Of a stretch of DNA of 64,000 bases, positions 8,014 through 17,832 are shown one piece after another (the first letter of the stretch is position 1; each line of letters starts with the position of its first letter). The notes below the pieces were generated by a model. That model was not told the origin of the DNA. It ran no database searches and saw only the letters and a program-made list of their open reading frames with translations. The position numbers and the translations under genes were made by a program. Source of the DNA: Buttiauxella agrestis (GTDB lineage Bacteria; Pseudomonadota; Gammaproteobacteria; Enterobacterales; Enterobacteriaceae); the NCBI RefSeq assembly GCF_900446255.1, contig NZ_UIGI01000001.1, positions 3,188,763 through 3,252,762 of the forward strand, in the 5' to 3' direction.

Positions 8014-8602
8014 CATGTTGTATTTTGATATTTCTACTCATTACAAAGCATGAGATAAATAAAAAACACCAAACACAACAAAGGCTTCCTGAAAGATAAT
8101 TTTAATTAGCCTGCAAGCATTTAAAATAACCTCGTTAATCAAGCGTGACTTTGCCGCCTGGCTGAGTTTTCAGAGTCAATTCTGGCAATTTTTAGCAGGC
8201 TCCGTCACGAAGATGAGTTTTCTTAAGAGAGTGTTCGATGGAGAGTGTAACCTTCACTATTTACATGTGTTAAGTTTCAGTGCACAGAAAAACAAAATCA
8301 AAAAATACTTTAAAATCAATCAAATAGAATCATTTGTATGATTTTTAAAATTGTGCAATTTATAATATGTGTACAACTTTAGTATTAAAACTAAATAGTA
8401 AAAACATTCAGTTGCAACATTTTAATATCTACAGTTACATTCTGTAACAGCTTTAACACTTGCTTTAAGATTAGTAACCGCTAGATTGAAATCAGCAGTA
8501 ACATTTTGTTTAACACAATAAGTCAGGGCGCAACTTAGCGTTATTTGACAGTGTTACATTAATTTCAAACACAGCAGTGCAGCACCTATCAGTACTTCTG
8601 GT

Positions 8603-8623
8603 GGATTAACTTTCTGTTAATCC
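8603..8623 (+). promoter_or_regulatory. Hairpin in the csgD leader
   Basis: GGATTAAC-TTTCT-GTTAATCC is a perfect 8-base-pair hairpin ending 36 bases before the csgD start codon. In E. coli the csgD leader is folded and is the target of several small RNAs (OmrA/B, McaS, RprA, GcvB). This stem could take part in such control, but that is inference. Confidence 0.55.
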
Positions 8624-8659
8624 AGCTGATTGATGCGCAAACTCGGATGGAGTTTCATC

Positions 8660-9325
8660 ATGTTTAATGAAGTCCATATAATGAATAGTCAGGCGTTAAA
8701 TGCTCAAACTTTATTGTTGATCACGAAACCCTCGCTACAAGCGACTGCGTTATTACAGCATCTAAAGTCTTCACTCTCTATTAATGGGAAACTTCATAAC
8801 ATTCAACGCTCTCTTGAAGATGTCGTCGGTAATGTTGTGGTGCTTTTCGATATGGTTGAAGCCGATAAAAAGCTGATTAACTATTGGCAGGATAACTTAG
8901 GTCGCAAACATAACAGCATTAAGTTGTTGTTATTAAACACCCCTGAAGAGTATCAATTCCGTGACATAGAAAACTGGCCGCATATTAATGGTGTGTTTTA
9001 TATGTCTGAGGAAGAACCGCGTGTGGTAGAAGGAATTCGTGGTGTGATGGCCGGAGAGTGCTACTTCTCGCAAAAGTTAGCAAGCTACCTTATTAATCAC
9101 TCAGGGAATTATCGTTTCAATAATGTCGAGTCATCTCTATTGACTCACCGTGAAAAGGAAATACTTAATAAATTGCGTATTGGCGCTTCGAATATTGAAA
9201 TCGCTCAGTCGTTATTTATAAGTGAAAACACGGTAAAAACTCATCTCTATAATCTTTTCAAGAAAATATCTGTAAAAAACCGCACTCAGGCGGTTTCCTG
9301 GGCAAACGACAACCTCAGGCGATAA
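8660..9325 (+). CDS. csgD: Biofilm master regulator CsgD
   Basis: A 221-residue LuxR/FixJ-family transcription factor. The start MFNEVH at 8660 matches E. coli CsgD; an upstream ATG at 8630 would add ten unconserved residues. The N-terminal receiver-like domain (about 10-145) is followed by a LuxR-type helix-turn-helix with [18 protein letters not shown] and [15 protein letters not shown] short insert (IMNSQALN near residues 7-14) is longer than in E. coli. CsgD activates csgBAC and, in E. coli, dgcC (cellulose). It is the first gene of csgDEFG, four bases from csgE. Confidence 0.96.
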   Translation: MFNEVHIMNSQALNAQTLLLITKPSLQATALLQHLKSSLSINGKLHNIQRSLEDVVGNVVVLFDMVEADKKLINYWQDNLGRKHNSIKLLLLNTPEEYQFRDIENWPHINGVFYMSEEEPRVVEGIRGVMAGECYFSQKLASYLINHSGNYRFNNVESSLLTHREKEILNKLRIGASNIEIAQSLFISENTVKTHLYNLFKKISVKNRTQAVSWANDNLRR

Positions 9326-9329
9326 GGCG

Positions 9330-9719
9330 ATGAAATTATCTGCTGCTTTACTGCTGGCGTCAGCTTTACTCTGCGCCTCCGGGGGCGTTCGCGCCGTGGA
9401 AGTTGAAATCCCCGGATTATTAACGGATCACACCGTTTCTTCCGTGGGCCATGACTTTTATCGAGCCTTCAGTGACAGGTGGGAAAGCAGTTTTACCGGG
9501 AATTTAACTATAAATGAGCGACCCAGTGCCCGTTGGGGAAGCTGGATTACCATTACAGTCGATCAGGACGTTATTTTTCAGTCCTTTTTATTCCCTTCAA
9601 AACGTGATTTTGACCGCAACGTCACTATCGCACTGGTTCAAACCGAAGAAGCGATTAATCGCCGGCAAATTGACAAGACATTGTTGAGCACCGGCGATTT
9701 AACCACCGACGAATTTTAG
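9330..9719 (+). CDS. csgE: Curli specificity factor CsgE
   Basis: A 129-residue periplasmic protein with Sec signal [20 protein letters not shown] and cleavage near VRA-VE. The mature domain contains [20 protein letters not shown] and [13 protein letters not shown], typical of CsgE. In E. coli, CsgE forms a nonamer that caps the CsgG pore from the periplasm and recruits CsgA for export. It lies four bases after csgD and nine before csgF, so the operon is compact. Confidence 0.96.
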   Translation: MKLSAALLLASALLCASGGVRAVEVEIPGLLTDHTVSSVGHDFYRAFSDRWESSFTGNLTINERPSARWGSWITITVDQDVIFQSFLFPSKRDFDRNVTIALVQTEEAINRRQIDKTLLSTGDLTTDEF

Positions 9720-9728
9720 GAGGCTGCC

Positions 9729-10145
9729 ATGCGTATCACTCATGCAGTTTTGTCTTTACTGCTAATATCGCCCCTTTCGTGGGCGGGAAGTATGACGTTC
9801 CAATTTACGAACCCAAATTTTGGCGGGAACCCTAATAACGGGTCTTTTTTACTTAATTCTGCACAAGCACAAAACTCATACAAAGACCCCAGTTTCGATG
9901 ACAACTTTGGTATTGAAACTCCGTCTGCACTGGATAACTTTACTCAGGCCATTCAGTCACAGTTATTGGGCGGTTTGCTCAGCAATATTAATACAGGCAA
10001 ACCAGGGCGCATGGTAACCAATGATTTTATCGTTGATATCGCCAACTCTGATGGGCAGCTGCAATTAAATGTGACTGACCGTAAAACAGGGAAGACATCA
10101 ACTATTCAGGTTGCTGGCTTACAGAACTCATCTACTGATTTCTAG
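9729..10145 (+). CDS. csgF: Curli surface nucleation factor CsgF
   Basis: A 138-residue secreted protein with signal [20 protein letters not shown]. The first mature residues, [17 protein letters not shown], are the conserved segment that inserts into the CsgG channel, and the rest is surface exposed. CsgF anchors CsgB outside the cell and couples export to nucleation. It is preceded by the ribosome site AGGAGG (9718-9723) and followed by csgG. Confidence 0.95.
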   Translation: MRITHAVLSLLLISPLSWAGSMTFQFTNPNFGGNPNNGSFLLNSAQAQNSYKDPSFDDNFGIETPSALDNFTQAIQSQLLGGLLSNINTGKPGRMVTNDFIVDIANSDGQLQLNVTDRKTGKTSTIQVAGLQNSSTDF

Positions 10146-10185
10146 TGGCTCTTAAATAATGAAAAAGTATTTAAGGATAAACATC

Positions 10186-11019
10186 ATGCAGCGTTTACTT
10201 CTCATCGTAGCGGTGTGTTTATTAAGTGGTTGTTTGACAGCGCCACCAAAAGAAGCTGCGAAACCTACACTTTTGCCTCGGGCGCAAAGTTATCGTGATT
10301 TAACCCATTTGCCGGAATCAAAAGGGAAACTGTTTGTCTCGGTTTATAATATTCAGGATGAAACCGGGCAATTTAAACCTTATCCAGCAAGTAACTTCTC
10401 AACGGCTGTTCCACAGAGTGCGACTTCAATGCTGGTAACAGCGCTGAAAGATTCACGCTGGTTTGTTCCATTGGAGCGTCAGGGCCTGCAAAACCTGTTA
10501 AACGAACGTAAGATCATTCGTGCAGCACAGGAAAATGGCACGGTTGCCGAAAATAATCGCAGACCACTTGATTCTCTTATTGCTGCAAACGTGATGGTTG
10601 AAGGTTCAATTATTGGGTATGAAAGTAACGTGAAATCTGGTGGTGTGGGCGCACGCTATTTTGGTATCGGTGGCGAAACACAATACCAGCTGGATCAAAT
10701 TGCCGTTAACTTGCGTGTCGTTAACGTCAGTACCGGTGAAGTATTGTCGTCGGTAAACACCAGTAAAACGATTTTGTCTTATGAAGTTCAGGCCGGGGTA
10801 TTCCGCTTTGTAGATTACCAACGTTTGCTGGAAGGTGAAATCGGTTATACGACTAACGAACCAGTGATGATGTGTCTGATGTCGGCCATTGAAACAGGGG
10901 TTATTTATCTGGTTAATGATGGTATTAATCGCGGCTTGTGGGATCTGCAAAATCCGCAAGATATTAATAATCCGATACTCGCTAAGTACAGAGAAATGTC
11001 CGTCCCTCCTGAATCCTGA
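10186..11019 (+). CDS. csgG: Curli secretion pore lipoprotein CsgG
   Basis: A 277-residue outer membrane lipoprotein. The start MQRLLL at 10186 gives the E. coli length and places the lipobox LLSGC correctly (Cys near residue 16); an upstream ATG at 10159 is less likely. Downstream, KGKLFVSVYNIQDETGQFKP and PYPASNFSTAVPQSA match the CsgG family, including the constriction-loop region. Nine copies form the 36-strand beta-barrel through which CsgA and CsgB leave the cell. It is the last gene of csgDEFG and is followed by a strong terminator. Confidence 0.96.
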   Translation: MQRLLLIVAVCLLSGCLTAPPKEAAKPTLLPRAQSYRDLTHLPESKGKLFVSVYNIQDETGQFKPYPASNFSTAVPQSATSMLVTALKDSRWFVPLERQGLQNLLNERKIIRAAQENGTVAENNRRPLDSLIAANVMVEGSIIGYESNVKSGGVGARYFGIGGETQYQLDQIAVNLRVVNVSTGEVLSSVNTSKTILSYEVQAGVFRFVDYQRLLEGEIGYTTNEPVMMCLMSAIETGVIYLVNDGINRGLWDLQNPQDINNPILAKYREMSVPPES

Positions 11020-11033
11020 TATTCAGCAGATAG

Positions 11034-11062
11034 AAAAAAACCAGCCGCGGCTGGTTTTTTTA
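11034..11062. terminator. Bidirectional terminator between csgG and ycdZ
   Basis: AACCAGCCGCGGCTGGTT is a perfect stem flanked by seven A on one side and seven T on the other. It lies between the converging csgDEFG and ycdZ genes and can serve both directions. Confidence 0.92.
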
Positions 11063-11077
11063 TTTATGCGTCTAATT

Positions 11078-11557
11078 CTATTCGGCAATAACTTGAGATT
11101 CAGGCTTTGCTTTTCGCGCTGCCAGCCAAAGGCCGCTGTTCTTCATGGCAAACCCAAAGACGAGTCCGAGCAGCAACGAAGGCACCACAATTCGCCATTC
11201 ACCCTGGTTTGCAAAGGTGGCACAAGCCCCGATAAACGTTCCAGGCACAAACGATAACAACATATGTTTTGCCTGTACGCACATCAGAAACGCCACAACA
11301 CCTGTGACCATGTATCCCAGAATTTCCAGATGCGGAGCCAGGGCGCTACCGTGAATAATCACCTGCGCCCAGAGTACACCGCTGCATAAGGTGCATGCAG
11401 AAATGAAAAGCCCTTTGAGACCACCCTGTGGACACGCGAAATACGCGGTACAACCGAGGAAGCCTGCCCAACTGAGTAGACCGAGACTCACCGCAACCCA
11501 ACCCCAGAGGCCTGAGAGAATACCGGTAGTCAACGCCAGAGAAATAAGTATGTTCAT
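11078..11557 (-). CDS. ycdZ: YcdZ, DUF1097 inner membrane protein
   Basis: A 159-residue protein with about five membrane segments, beginning MNILISLALTTGILSGLWGW. The conserved block GFLGCTAYFACPQGGLKG and the segment SFVPGTFIGACATFA match E. coli YcdZ. The function is unknown. It is convergent with csgG and next to ycdY, as in E. coli. The C-terminal tail KPESQVIAE is shorter than in E. coli. Confidence 0.92.
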   Translation of the reverse strand: MNILISLALTTGILSGLWGWVAVSLGLLSWAGFLGCTAYFACPQGGLKGLFISACTLCSGVLWAQVIIHGSALAPHLEILGYMVTGVVAFLMCVQAKHMLLSFVPGTFIGACATFANQGEWRIVVPSLLLGLVFGFAMKNSGLWLAARKAKPESQVIAE

Positions 11558-11664
11558 AGCGGCGTATCATAGCAGAGCCTTATGGTTCGACCACGATCTA
11601 CCGCACATTTTTTGTAGATCTTATTGATGAGTTGCAGTCTAAATGTGATTTAAATCACATGAAA

Positions 11665-12219
11665 CTACTCTTCGTTTTCTTCTTCTAACTCATCACGCAT
11701 CGCCTGAATAGCTTCGCGGCTCAGCAGGGCCAGGGTGCGATAGAATGGGGTTGTAGAGTGAGCTTCAACTTTGCCCAGGAACGTCCCCGCCCATGGCAAC
11801 AGGTAATCGTCAAATAAGCGAACCTGCGCTTCAAACTCATCTTCTTGTGACTGATCTTCCAGCCATGAAGCCGCTAACAATAAAGTGCCAAAATGATCGG
11901 CTGGGGTGTCGGCCAGTGGCATACCGCGCTGTTTCAGGAACTCACGCACTTCGCCTTCGTTGCTGCCCGCTTCCCATGCTGAACGGTACGGCGGCACGCT
12001 GCACTCTTCGCCAACAAACAGCGCATTGTAATCAGCAGCCAACAACTGAGGATCGCAGCTTTGTTGCAGGCGAGCCAGCAGCTCGTCTTGCTCCAGCGGC
12101 CAATGTTCAGCCAGTTTGCCATCGCGGATCATCGTCAGCAGCGGAACCAACAGTGGATCCTGAGGCTGGCGGTAATACAGTGATCCTAAGATGCGACAAA
12201 TAATTGAAAACTCATTCAT
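11665..12219 (-). CDS. ycdY: YcdY, TorD-family chaperone
   Basis: A 184-residue all-helical protein of the TorD/DmsD redox-enzyme chaperone family, identical in length to E. coli YcdY. Markers are RILGSLYYRQPQDPLL at the N-terminus, NALFVGEECSVPPYRSAWE in the middle and ADHFGTLLLAASWL. In E. coli YcdY enhances the phosphatase activity of YcdX, apparently by aiding metal insertion, and the genes are adjacent. Here ycdX lies 38 bases upstream, so they probably share a transcript. Confidence 0.93.
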   Translation of the reverse strand: MNEFSIICRILGSLYYRQPQDPLLVPLLTMIRDGKLAEHWPLEQDELLARLQQSCDPQLLAADYNALFVGEECSVPPYRSAWEAGSNEGEVREFLKQRGMPLADTPADHFGTLLLAASWLEDQSQEDEFEAQVRLFDDYLLPWAGTFLGKVEAHSTTPFYRTLALLSREAIQAMRDELEEENEE

Positions 12220-12257
12220 GCTAACGGTCCATTTAGTAGAAATTCAGTCAGTGATAA

Positions 12258-12995
12258 TCAAAGTGTGGCAAATTCGTCGATAGGTTCCATGCCGCGGGAT
12301 TCAAGGAACCCGAGCATACGGCGAACGGAAACATTCAGTATACGATCTTCCGGGAACTCGACTTCCGCCAAAATTTTGCGGCATTCATCGAAATCCCCGA
12401 GCGTAAAGGCGGTATGGGAGTCGGAGCCCAACGATAGCCAGCCCCCCGCGTCTCGCACTGCGGCAGCGATAGCACGGCAGTTCGGGCCACTTCCCTTGCG
12501 CGAATGCGTAAATGAAGAGTTATTCAGCTCCAGCGCCACGTTGTATTTTGCCGCCGCCTGCGCAATGGCTTGAATATCGACCGGGAATTTTGGATTGCCT
12601 GGGTGGCTGATAATGTGGACATTCCCGCTCGCCATCGCTGCAATCATGGCTTCGGTGTGCGTGGCACTATCCTGTGGCGGGAAGACAGGCTCATGGAAAC
12701 CGGCAATAATCAGATCGAGTGAGTCCAGCATCGGGCCGGTGCAGTCGATATCCCCGGCGGTATTTTTAATGTTGGCTTCAATGCCACGCAAAATACCTAC
12801 GCCATCGACCACTCGTGGCCAGATGCGCATATTCACAAAATGCCAGTAATGCGGTGCATCAGCCATATCCGGGCCGTGATCGGTAATCGCAAACAGTTTG
12901 ATGCCTTTGCTTTTAGCAATCGCGATGTAGTCATGAAGGGTGCTATAGGCGTGGGTGCTGGCGACGGTGTGCATGTGCAGGTCAACGGGATACAT
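12258..12995 (-). CDS. ycdX: YcdX, PHP-domain zinc phosphatase
   Basis: A 245-residue PHP-family metallohydrolase. [10 protein letters not shown] near residue 4, ITDHGPD near 38, IAGFHEPV and HPGNP carry the metal-binding His and Asp residues of the trinuclear zinc site. [13 protein letters not shown] closes the site. E. coli YcdX is a phosphatase linked to swarming; its natural substrate is uncertain. It precedes ycdY, its likely chaperone partner. The ATG at 12995 follows the purine-rich GGAGAG ribosome site. Confidence 0.93.
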   Translation of the reverse strand: MYPVDLHMHTVASTHAYSTLHDYIAIAKSKGIKLFAITDHGPDMADAPHYWHFVNMRIWPRVVDGVGILRGIEANIKNTAGDIDCTGPMLDSLDLIIAGFHEPVFPPQDSATHTEAMIAAMASGNVHIISHPGNPKFPVDIQAIAQAAAKYNVALELNNSSFTHSRKGSGPNCRAIAAAVRDAGGWLSLGSDSHTAFTLGDFDECRKILAEVEFPEDRILNVSVRRMLGFLESRGMEPIDEFATL

Positions 12996-13076
12996 GGCTC
13001 TCTCCTTTTATCTCTTTCCCGCAAGGATAGCAGTTATCGCCGTTGTTTTTTAGCCCGGACCAGGCCGGGCATTGGT

Positions 13077-14018
13077 TTAGTAACCGTTATCGAAAGAAAC
13101 CTGTCCGCTCGGTGATTCCTTGTTTTCAATTTGGCGAATCGTTTTCGCGATATACGTCATCGCTTCTTCAGGACGTGTGACCGCAGCAAGATGCGGGGTA
13201 ATCGCAATGCGAGGATGTTTCCACAATGGACTGCTCTGAGGAAGTGGCTCTTTGGCAAACACATCGAGCATCGCACCTTTTACTTTACCGCTATCAAGTG
13301 CCGCCAGCAGATCGTCTTCAACCAAATGCACGCCACGCGCAAGGTTCATCACGTAAGAATTATCAGCAAGTTTATTAAGCAACTCGCTGTTAATGATGCC
13401 CACGGTTTGCGGTGTGTTTGGTAACAGGTTAATCAGCACGCGAGTGCCGGAGAGGAATTGACCCAGTTGTTCTGCGCCCGCGTAACTTGTGATACCCAGA
13501 TAATCTTTTTTACTGCGGCTCCAGCAGCGTACCGGGAAGCCCCAGGCCGCCAGACTTTCAGCGACTTTCCCCCCCAAAACCCCCGCACCGAGCACACCAA
13601 TGGTGAAATCTTCGCGGCGATAATCTTCCAGCGGCTCCCATTTCGCCTGCTGTTTTAATGCCTGGTAATCGTCAAAGCGGCGGAACCAGTGCAACACCTG
13701 GCTGACGGCATATTCCTGCATTTGAAGCGCCATACCGGTATCTTCAAGGCGAAATAGCGGTACACCTTTTGGCAGCATCTCAGGGTGTTTCTGGAGTTGA
13801 CTCAGAATGGAGTCCACTCCCGCCCCCAACGCGAATACCCCTTTCAGTGTCGGACGGCCACTGAGCATTTCAACCGGGGGATGCCAGACCAACGCATAAT
13901 CCGCAGGCTGGTTATCGCCAGGCAACCACTGGCGAACCGTTGCTTCTGGAAGTTTTTGATGTAGGCCTTCAATCCACTGTTGGGTATTAAAGGTTGGATG
14001 GTGAAAAATAATATCCAT
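13077..14018 (-). CDS. ghrA: Glyoxylate/hydroxypyruvate reductase A
   Basis: A 313-residue D-isomer-specific 2-hydroxyacid dehydrogenase. The start [10 protein letters not shown] at 14018 matches E. coli GhrA; an earlier ATG at 14051 adds an unrelated tail. [16 protein letters not shown] is the NADPH-binding Rossmann motif, [15 protein letters not shown] carries the catalytic Arg region, and [11 protein letters not shown] contains the catalytic His. It reduces glyoxylate to glycolate and hydroxypyruvate to glycerate in the cytosol. It is transcribed away from the two tRNA-Ser genes. Confidence 0.94.
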   Translation of the reverse strand: MDIIFHHPTFNTQQWIEGLHQKLPEATVRQWLPGDNQPADYALVWHPPVEMLSGRPTLKGVFALGAGVDSILSQLQKHPEMLPKGVPLFRLEDTGMALQMQEYAVSQVLHWFRRFDDYQALKQQAKWEPLEDYRREDFTIGVLGAGVLGGKVAESLAAWGFPVRCWSRSKKDYLGITSYAGAEQLGQFLSGTRVLINLLPNTPQTVGIINSELLNKLADNSYVMNLARGVHLVEDDLLAALDSGKVKGAMLDVFAKEPLPQSSPLWKHPRIAITPHLAAVTRPEEAMTYIAKTIRQIENKESPSGQVSFDNGY

Positions 14019-14162
14019 GCTTTCTCCGTTATTTCTTAGACTTATCAGCAAGCACTTAACAATACATAAGATGAATGTAATAAAAAACCATCACGTTCTG
14101 GCGCTTTAAGAAACAAGTTGTTTGAAGTTTGGCTAAACGCACCAGAATAACTAAAAAGTGGA

Positions 14163-14191
14163 TTGACGCCGCCAATTGTTTTCCCTACATT
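14163..14191 (+). promoter_or_regulatory. Sigma-70 promoter of the first tRNA-Ser(GGA)
   Basis: TTGACG, a 17-base spacer and TACATT, followed by the GC-rich discriminator AGCGCCC typical of stringently controlled stable RNA promoters. The tRNA starts 35 bases downstream of the -10 element. Confidence 0.8.
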
Positions 14192-14225
14192 AGCGCCCGT
14201 TCCAGCAGTCAAGGAACAACAAAAC

Positions 14226-14313
14226 GGTGAGGTGTCCGAGTGGCTGAAGGAGCACGCCTGGAAAGTGTGTATACGGCAACGTATCGAGGGTTCGAACCCC
14301 TCTCTCACCGCCA
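14226..14313 (+). tRNA. serX: tRNA-Ser (anticodon GGA), copy 1
   Basis: An 88-base class II tRNA gene with the 3' CCA encoded. The acceptor stem GGTGAGG pairs with TCTCACC (one G-T wobble), the anticodon loop of CCTGGAAAG reads GGA, and the long variable arm and T-arm GAGGGTTCGAACCCCTC are present. It reads UCC/UCU codons. Position next to ghrA matches E. coli serX. A second identical gene begins 259 bases downstream. Confidence 0.96.
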
Positions 14314-14324
14314 TATTCCAAGAG

Positions 14325-14356
14325 AAAGTCTGAATTCACGTTCAGACTTTTTTTTG
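14325..14356 (+). terminator. Terminator after tRNA-Ser(GGA) copy 1
   Basis: AAAGTCTGAA and TTCAGACTTT form a perfect stem with loop TTCACG, followed by a T-run. It separates the two serX copies into independent transcription units. Confidence 0.9.
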
Positions 14357-14414
14357 CCTTAAATCTGGCATCGTTCATAGCTTGACCAAACGGTACGCAA
14401 ACAGAAGATTAAAC

Positions 14415-14443
14415 TTGACCGAATGCGGTTCAATCCCTATAGT
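14415..14443 (+). promoter_or_regulatory. Sigma-70 promoter of the second tRNA-Ser(GGA)
   Basis: TTGACC, a 17-base spacer and TATAGT, followed by the GC-rich discriminator AGCGCCCC. It is closer to consensus than the promoter of copy 1, so copy 2 may be the stronger gene. Confidence 0.85.
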
Positions 14444-14484
14444 AGCGCCCCGTTGCCCCCTGAAGTTGGCAACAAAAACAATAC

Positions 14485-14572
14485 GGTGAGGTGTCCGAGT
14501 GGCTGAAGGAGCACGCCTGGAAAGTGTGTATACGGCAACGTATCGAGGGTTCGAACCCCTCTCTCACCGCCA
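14485..14572 (+). tRNA. tRNA-Ser (anticodon GGA), copy 2
   Basis: An 88-base gene identical along its whole length to the copy at 14226-14313, with the same GGA anticodon and encoded CCA. Upstream sequences differ apart from the promoter elements, while the downstream terminator differs from copy 1 at one loop base. E. coli K-12 has a single serX here. Confidence 0.96.
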
Positions 14573-14583
14573 TATTTAAAGAG

Positions 14584-14615
14584 AAAGTCTGAACTCACGT
14601 TCAGACTTTTTTTTC
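14584..14615 (+). terminator. Terminator after tRNA-Ser(GGA) copy 2
   Basis: AAAGTCTGAA-CTCACG-TTCAGACTTT followed by a T-run, differing from the terminator of copy 1 by a single loop base, evidence that the terminator was duplicated together with the tRNA. Confidence 0.9.
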
Positions 14616-14669
14616 GTCTGTAATTTGTGTACTTCTTGTCGGATGACGCTATCTGTACCCACGATCTGC

Positions 14670-14699
14670 AAAAAAAACCCGAACCTAAGTTCGGGCTTG
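14670..14699 (-). terminator. Terminator of the RND efflux operon
   Basis: On the minus strand, seven bases after the last RND gene, GCCCGAACTTAGGTTCGGG forms a hairpin followed by eight T. It is a strong factor-independent terminator. Confidence 0.92.
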
Positions 14700-14705
14700 T
14701 CAGAT

Positions 14706-17700
14706 TTATTCTGGCTTACGTTTGCTAAATCGCTCTCGTATCACCACAAAGAAGACCGGCACAAAGAAGATGGCCAGCAAGGTCGCCGAGAGCATCCCGC
14801 CCATTACGCCGGTTCCCACTGCGTTCTGCGCGCCACTGCCTGCCCCACTGCTTAATACCAGCGGCATGACACCCAGAATAAATGCCAGTGACGTCATCAA
14901 TATTGGGCGCAAGCGCATACGCACCGCATCGAGCGTGGCTTCAATCAAGCCTTTACCTTCTTTCTCCATCAGATCTTTGGCAAATTCGACGATCAGTATC
15001 GCGTTTTTTGCCGATAAGCCGATGGTCGTCAGCAGCCCCACCTGGAAGTAAACGTCATTGTTCATTCCGCGCATCGCCGCCGCCAGTAGCGCACCCACCA
15101 CACCGAGCGGCACCACCAGCATGACCGAGAACGGTATCGACCAGCTTTCATAAAGCGCTGCCAGGCACAAGAACACCACGACTAAAGAGATAGCGTACAG
15201 CGCAGGTGCCTGGTTCCCGGAAAGCCGTTCCTGATAAGACATTCCCGTCCAGTCGTAACCAATCCCGGACGGCAGTTTCGACGCCAGCTGTTCCATCAGC
15301 ACCATCGCCTCACCGGTACTTTTCCCCGGCGCCGCTTCGCCCAACAGTTCCATAGATGGCAAACCGTTATAGCGTTCAAGACGTGGCGAACCGTACATCC
15401 AGTGTGACGATGAAAATGCTGAAAGCGGTGCCATTTGCCCGTTGCTACCGCGAACAAACAGATTATCAATATCCTGCGGCAACATGCGGAAACGCGCATC
15501 CGCCTGGACATACACTTTCTTCACTCGGCCGTGATCGATAAAATCGTTCACGTAAGTGCCGCCCAGTGCGCTGGCAATCGTCTGGTTAATATCAGCAAGA
15601 CTAATGCCAAGGGATTGCGCTTTTTCCTGGTCGATTTCGAGCTTGTACTGCGGCGTGTCTTCCAGACCATTCGGGCGCACACGTGTCAACATATCAGGAT
15701 GTTTTGCCACCATCCCCATCAGTTGATTACGTGCGAGGGTCAATTGTTGATGCCCCAGGTTTGCCTGGTCGATTAATTCAAAGTCGAAGCCAGTGGCCGT
15801 CCCTAACTCGATAATCGCCGGTAAGTTAAACGGGAATATCAGCCCATCGCGAATTTTACCGAAAGCTTTTGTTGCCCGCTCAACAATGGCACCGACGCCA
15901 TTCTCCTTACCTGCACGCTCTTCCCACGGTTTCAAGCTAATAAAAGCTATCCCGGAGTTTTGCCCCTGCCCGCTATAACTAAAGCCGTTGACCGTAAATA
16001 CCGATTCGACATTCGCTTTTTCGGTGTTGAGATAATAATTCGATATCTCGTCGAGCACTTTTTGCGTCCGTTCCTGCGTCGCACCCGCAGGCAGTTGCAC
16101 CATGGTCATAAACACGCCCTGATCTTCTTCGGGCAGGAATGAGGTCGGTAAACGCAAAAATAGCACCGCCATGCCGACCACAATGATCAGATACAGCAGC
16201 AAGTAGCGCCCGGTGCTGCGCAAAATATTGCTGACGCTGTCTGTATAGTGATGCGCGCTTTGGTTGAATTTTGTGTTAAACCAGCCAAAGAAACCGGTTT
16301 TTTCATGGGCCTTTGGATCAACCGGTTTTAGCAACGTCGCGCACAGCGCGGGAGTCAGGATCAACGCCACCAGCACCGAGAGCGCCATCGCCGAAACGAT
16401 GGTTATCGAGAACTGGCGGTAGATGGCCCCTGTTGACCCACCAAAAAACGCCATCGGTATAAATACCGCCGAGAGCACCATGGCGATACCCACTAAGGCA
16501 CCCTGAATTTGGCCCATCGATTTTTTGGTGGCTTCTTTTGGCGAGAGATGGTCTTCGACCATCACGCGTTCAACGTTTTCCACCACCACAATCGCATCAT
16601 CAACCAGCAAGCCTATCGCCAGCACCATACCAAACATGGTGAGCGTGTTTATCGAGTAACCAAACGCAGAAAGTACGGCAAAGGTTCCGAGCAACACTAC
16701 CGGCACCGCGATAGTCGGGATCAGCGTCGCGCGGAAATTCTGCAAGAACAGGTACATCACCAGGAACACCAGGATGATGGCCTCAAACAGCGTTTTCACC
16801 ACTTCATGAATCGATATTTTGACAAACGGCGTGGTGTCGTACGGGTAAACCACCTTCATTCCCTGCGGGAAATAAGGTTGCAGCGAAGCCAGTTTTGCCT
16901 TGATACCTGCTGCGGTATCCAGCGCGTTCGCACCAGTGGCAAGCTTAATCCCCAGACCTGCTGCGGCCTGACCATTAATTTTCGCCACCGTATTGTAGTT
17001 TTCTCCTCCTAACTCAATTCGCGCCACGTCACTTAAATGCACCACGGAGCCATCCGGGTTCACTTTCAGCGTCACTTTGCCAAATTCTGCGGGGTCACGT
17101 AAGCGCGTTTGGGCAATGATCGAAGCGTTAAGTTGCTGATTTTTGACCGCTGGTGTACCACCAAGTTGCCCGGCAGCAACCTGGTCGTTCTGCATTTTTA
17201 GCTGCGTAACGACATCGCCCGCATTGAGTTGATACTTGTTCAACGCATCCGCATTCAGCCAGATACGCATGGCGTACTGCGCACCGAACAGTTGAACATC
17301 CCCCACGCCGTTGGTACGGCTAATGGAATCTTTAATATTGGATGCCACGTAATCAGAAATATCATCCTGCGTCAGCGCCGGGTTATCGGAGATAAATCCG
17401 GCAACCAGTAAGAAACTACTGGATGATTTTTCAACGCTAATCCCCTGCTGCTGCACCTCTTGCGGTAACAGCGGCATCGCCAGTTGCAGTTTGTTCTGCA
17501 CCTGAACCTGAGCAATATCCGGGCTGGTGCCTGACTTAAAGGTCAGAGTAATGGTTACGCCACCAGCGGAATCACTGGTGGAAGACATATACATCAGGTT
17601 ATCGATGCCGTTCATGTTCTGTTCGATAACCTGCGTCACGGTGTCCTGAACCGTCTGCGCATCTGCACCAGGATATGTTGCCGTCACTGCGACAGCAGGA

Positions 17701-17819
17701 GGTGCAATCGTCGGATACTGTGCGACAGGAAGTTGCAGGATTGCCAGCGCACCAGCAATCATCAGGATGATCGCCAACACCCAGGCAAAAATGGGTCTTT
17801 CAATAAAAAACTTAGCCAT
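14706..17819 (-). CDS. AcrB/AcrF-like RND multidrug efflux transporter
   Basis: A 1037-residue inner membrane proton/drug antiporter of the HAE-1 RND family (AcrB is 1049). It has 12 membrane segments in the usual 1+5+1+5 pattern and two large periplasmic loops. The proton-relay Asp pair is in [18 protein letters not shown] near residues 407-408, and the partner Lys in [15 protein letters not shown]. It would form a trimer joined to the membrane fusion protein encoded 13 bases upstream and an outer membrane channel such as TolC, which is not encoded here. A second, frameshifted RND gene precedes the fusion protein gene. Substrates cannot be predicted from the sequence. No symbol is given because AcrB, AcrF and related pumps are not separable by eye. 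Confidence 0.93.
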   Translation of the reverse strand: MAKFFIERPIFAWVLAIILMIAGALAILQLPVAQYPTIAPPAVAVTATYPGADAQTVQDTVTQVIEQNMNGIDNLMYMSSTSDSAGGVTITLTFKSGTSPDIAQVQVQNKLQLAMPLLPQEVQQQGISVEKSSSSFLLVAGFISDNPALTQDDISDYVASNIKDSISRTNGVGDVQLFGAQYAMRIWLNADALNKYQLNAGDVVTQLKMQNDQVAAGQLGGTPAVKNQQLNASIIAQTRLRDPAEFGKVTLKVNPDGSVVHLSDVARIELGGENYNTVAKINGQAAAGLGIKLATGANALDTAAGIKAKLASLQPYFPQGMKVVYPYDTTPFVKISIHEVVKTLFEAIILVFLVMYLFLQNFRATLIPTIAVPVVLLGTFAVLSAFGYSINTLTMFGMVLAIGLLVDDAIVVVENVERVMVEDHLSPKEATKKSMGQIQGALVGIAMVLSAVFIPMAFFGGSTGAIYRQFSITIVSAMALSVLVALILTPALCATLLKPVDPKAHEKTGFFGWFNTKFNQSAHHYTDSVSNILRSTGRYLLLYLIIVVGMAVLFLRLPTSFLPEEDQGVFMTMVQLPAGATQERTQKVLDEISNYYLNTEKANVESVFTVNGFSYSGQGQNSGIAFISLKPWEERAGKENGVGAIVERATKAFGKIRDGLIFPFNLPAIIELGTATGFDFELIDQANLGHQQLTLARNQLMGMVAKHPDMLTRVRPNGLEDTPQYKLEIDQEKAQSLGISLADINQTIASALGGTYVNDFIDHGRVKKVYVQADARFRMLPQDIDNLFVRGSNGQMAPLSAFSSSHWMYGSPRLERYNGLPSMELLGEAAPGKSTGEAMVLMEQLASKLPSGIGYDWTGMSYQERLSGNQAPALYAISLVVVFLCLAALYESWSIPFSVMLVVPLGVVGALLAAAMRGMNNDVYFQVGLLTTIGLSAKNAILIVEFAKDLMEKEGKGLIEATLDAVRMRLRPILMTSLAFILGVMPLVLSSGAGSGAQNAVGTGVMGGMLSATLLAIFFVPVFFVVIRERFSKRKPE

Positions 17820-17832
17820 TATCCAGAATACC

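Larger units (their letters stand above)
7870..8659. promoter_or_regulatory. csgB-csgD divergent control region
   Basis: These 790 bases separate the divergent csgBAC and csgDEFG operons and hold no convincing gene. The stretch 8280-8460 is strongly A+T rich, typical of H-NS/IHF/OmpR-responsive promoters. In E. coli the equivalent region (about 750 bases) is one of the most complex promoters known, responding to OmpR, RpoS, CpxR, IHF, H-NS and MlrA. Only the CsgD box (8003-8013) and a leader hairpin (8603-8623) can be supported individually here. Confidence 0.85.

Noticed and set aside
14045-14378. Readings through the first tRNA-Ser gene
   Set aside because: Translations of tRNA sequence on the opposite strand; the tRNA structure fully explains the region.
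14226-14572. tRNA repeats as attL/attR of an integrated element
   Set aside because: The repeats are whole genes with promoter and terminator, only 259 bases apart, with no integrase; simple tandem duplication is enough.
14638-14655. REP-like start TGTCGGATGACGCT after the second tRNA-Ser
   Set aside because: Only half of a REP unit with no palindromic partner; too short to call.
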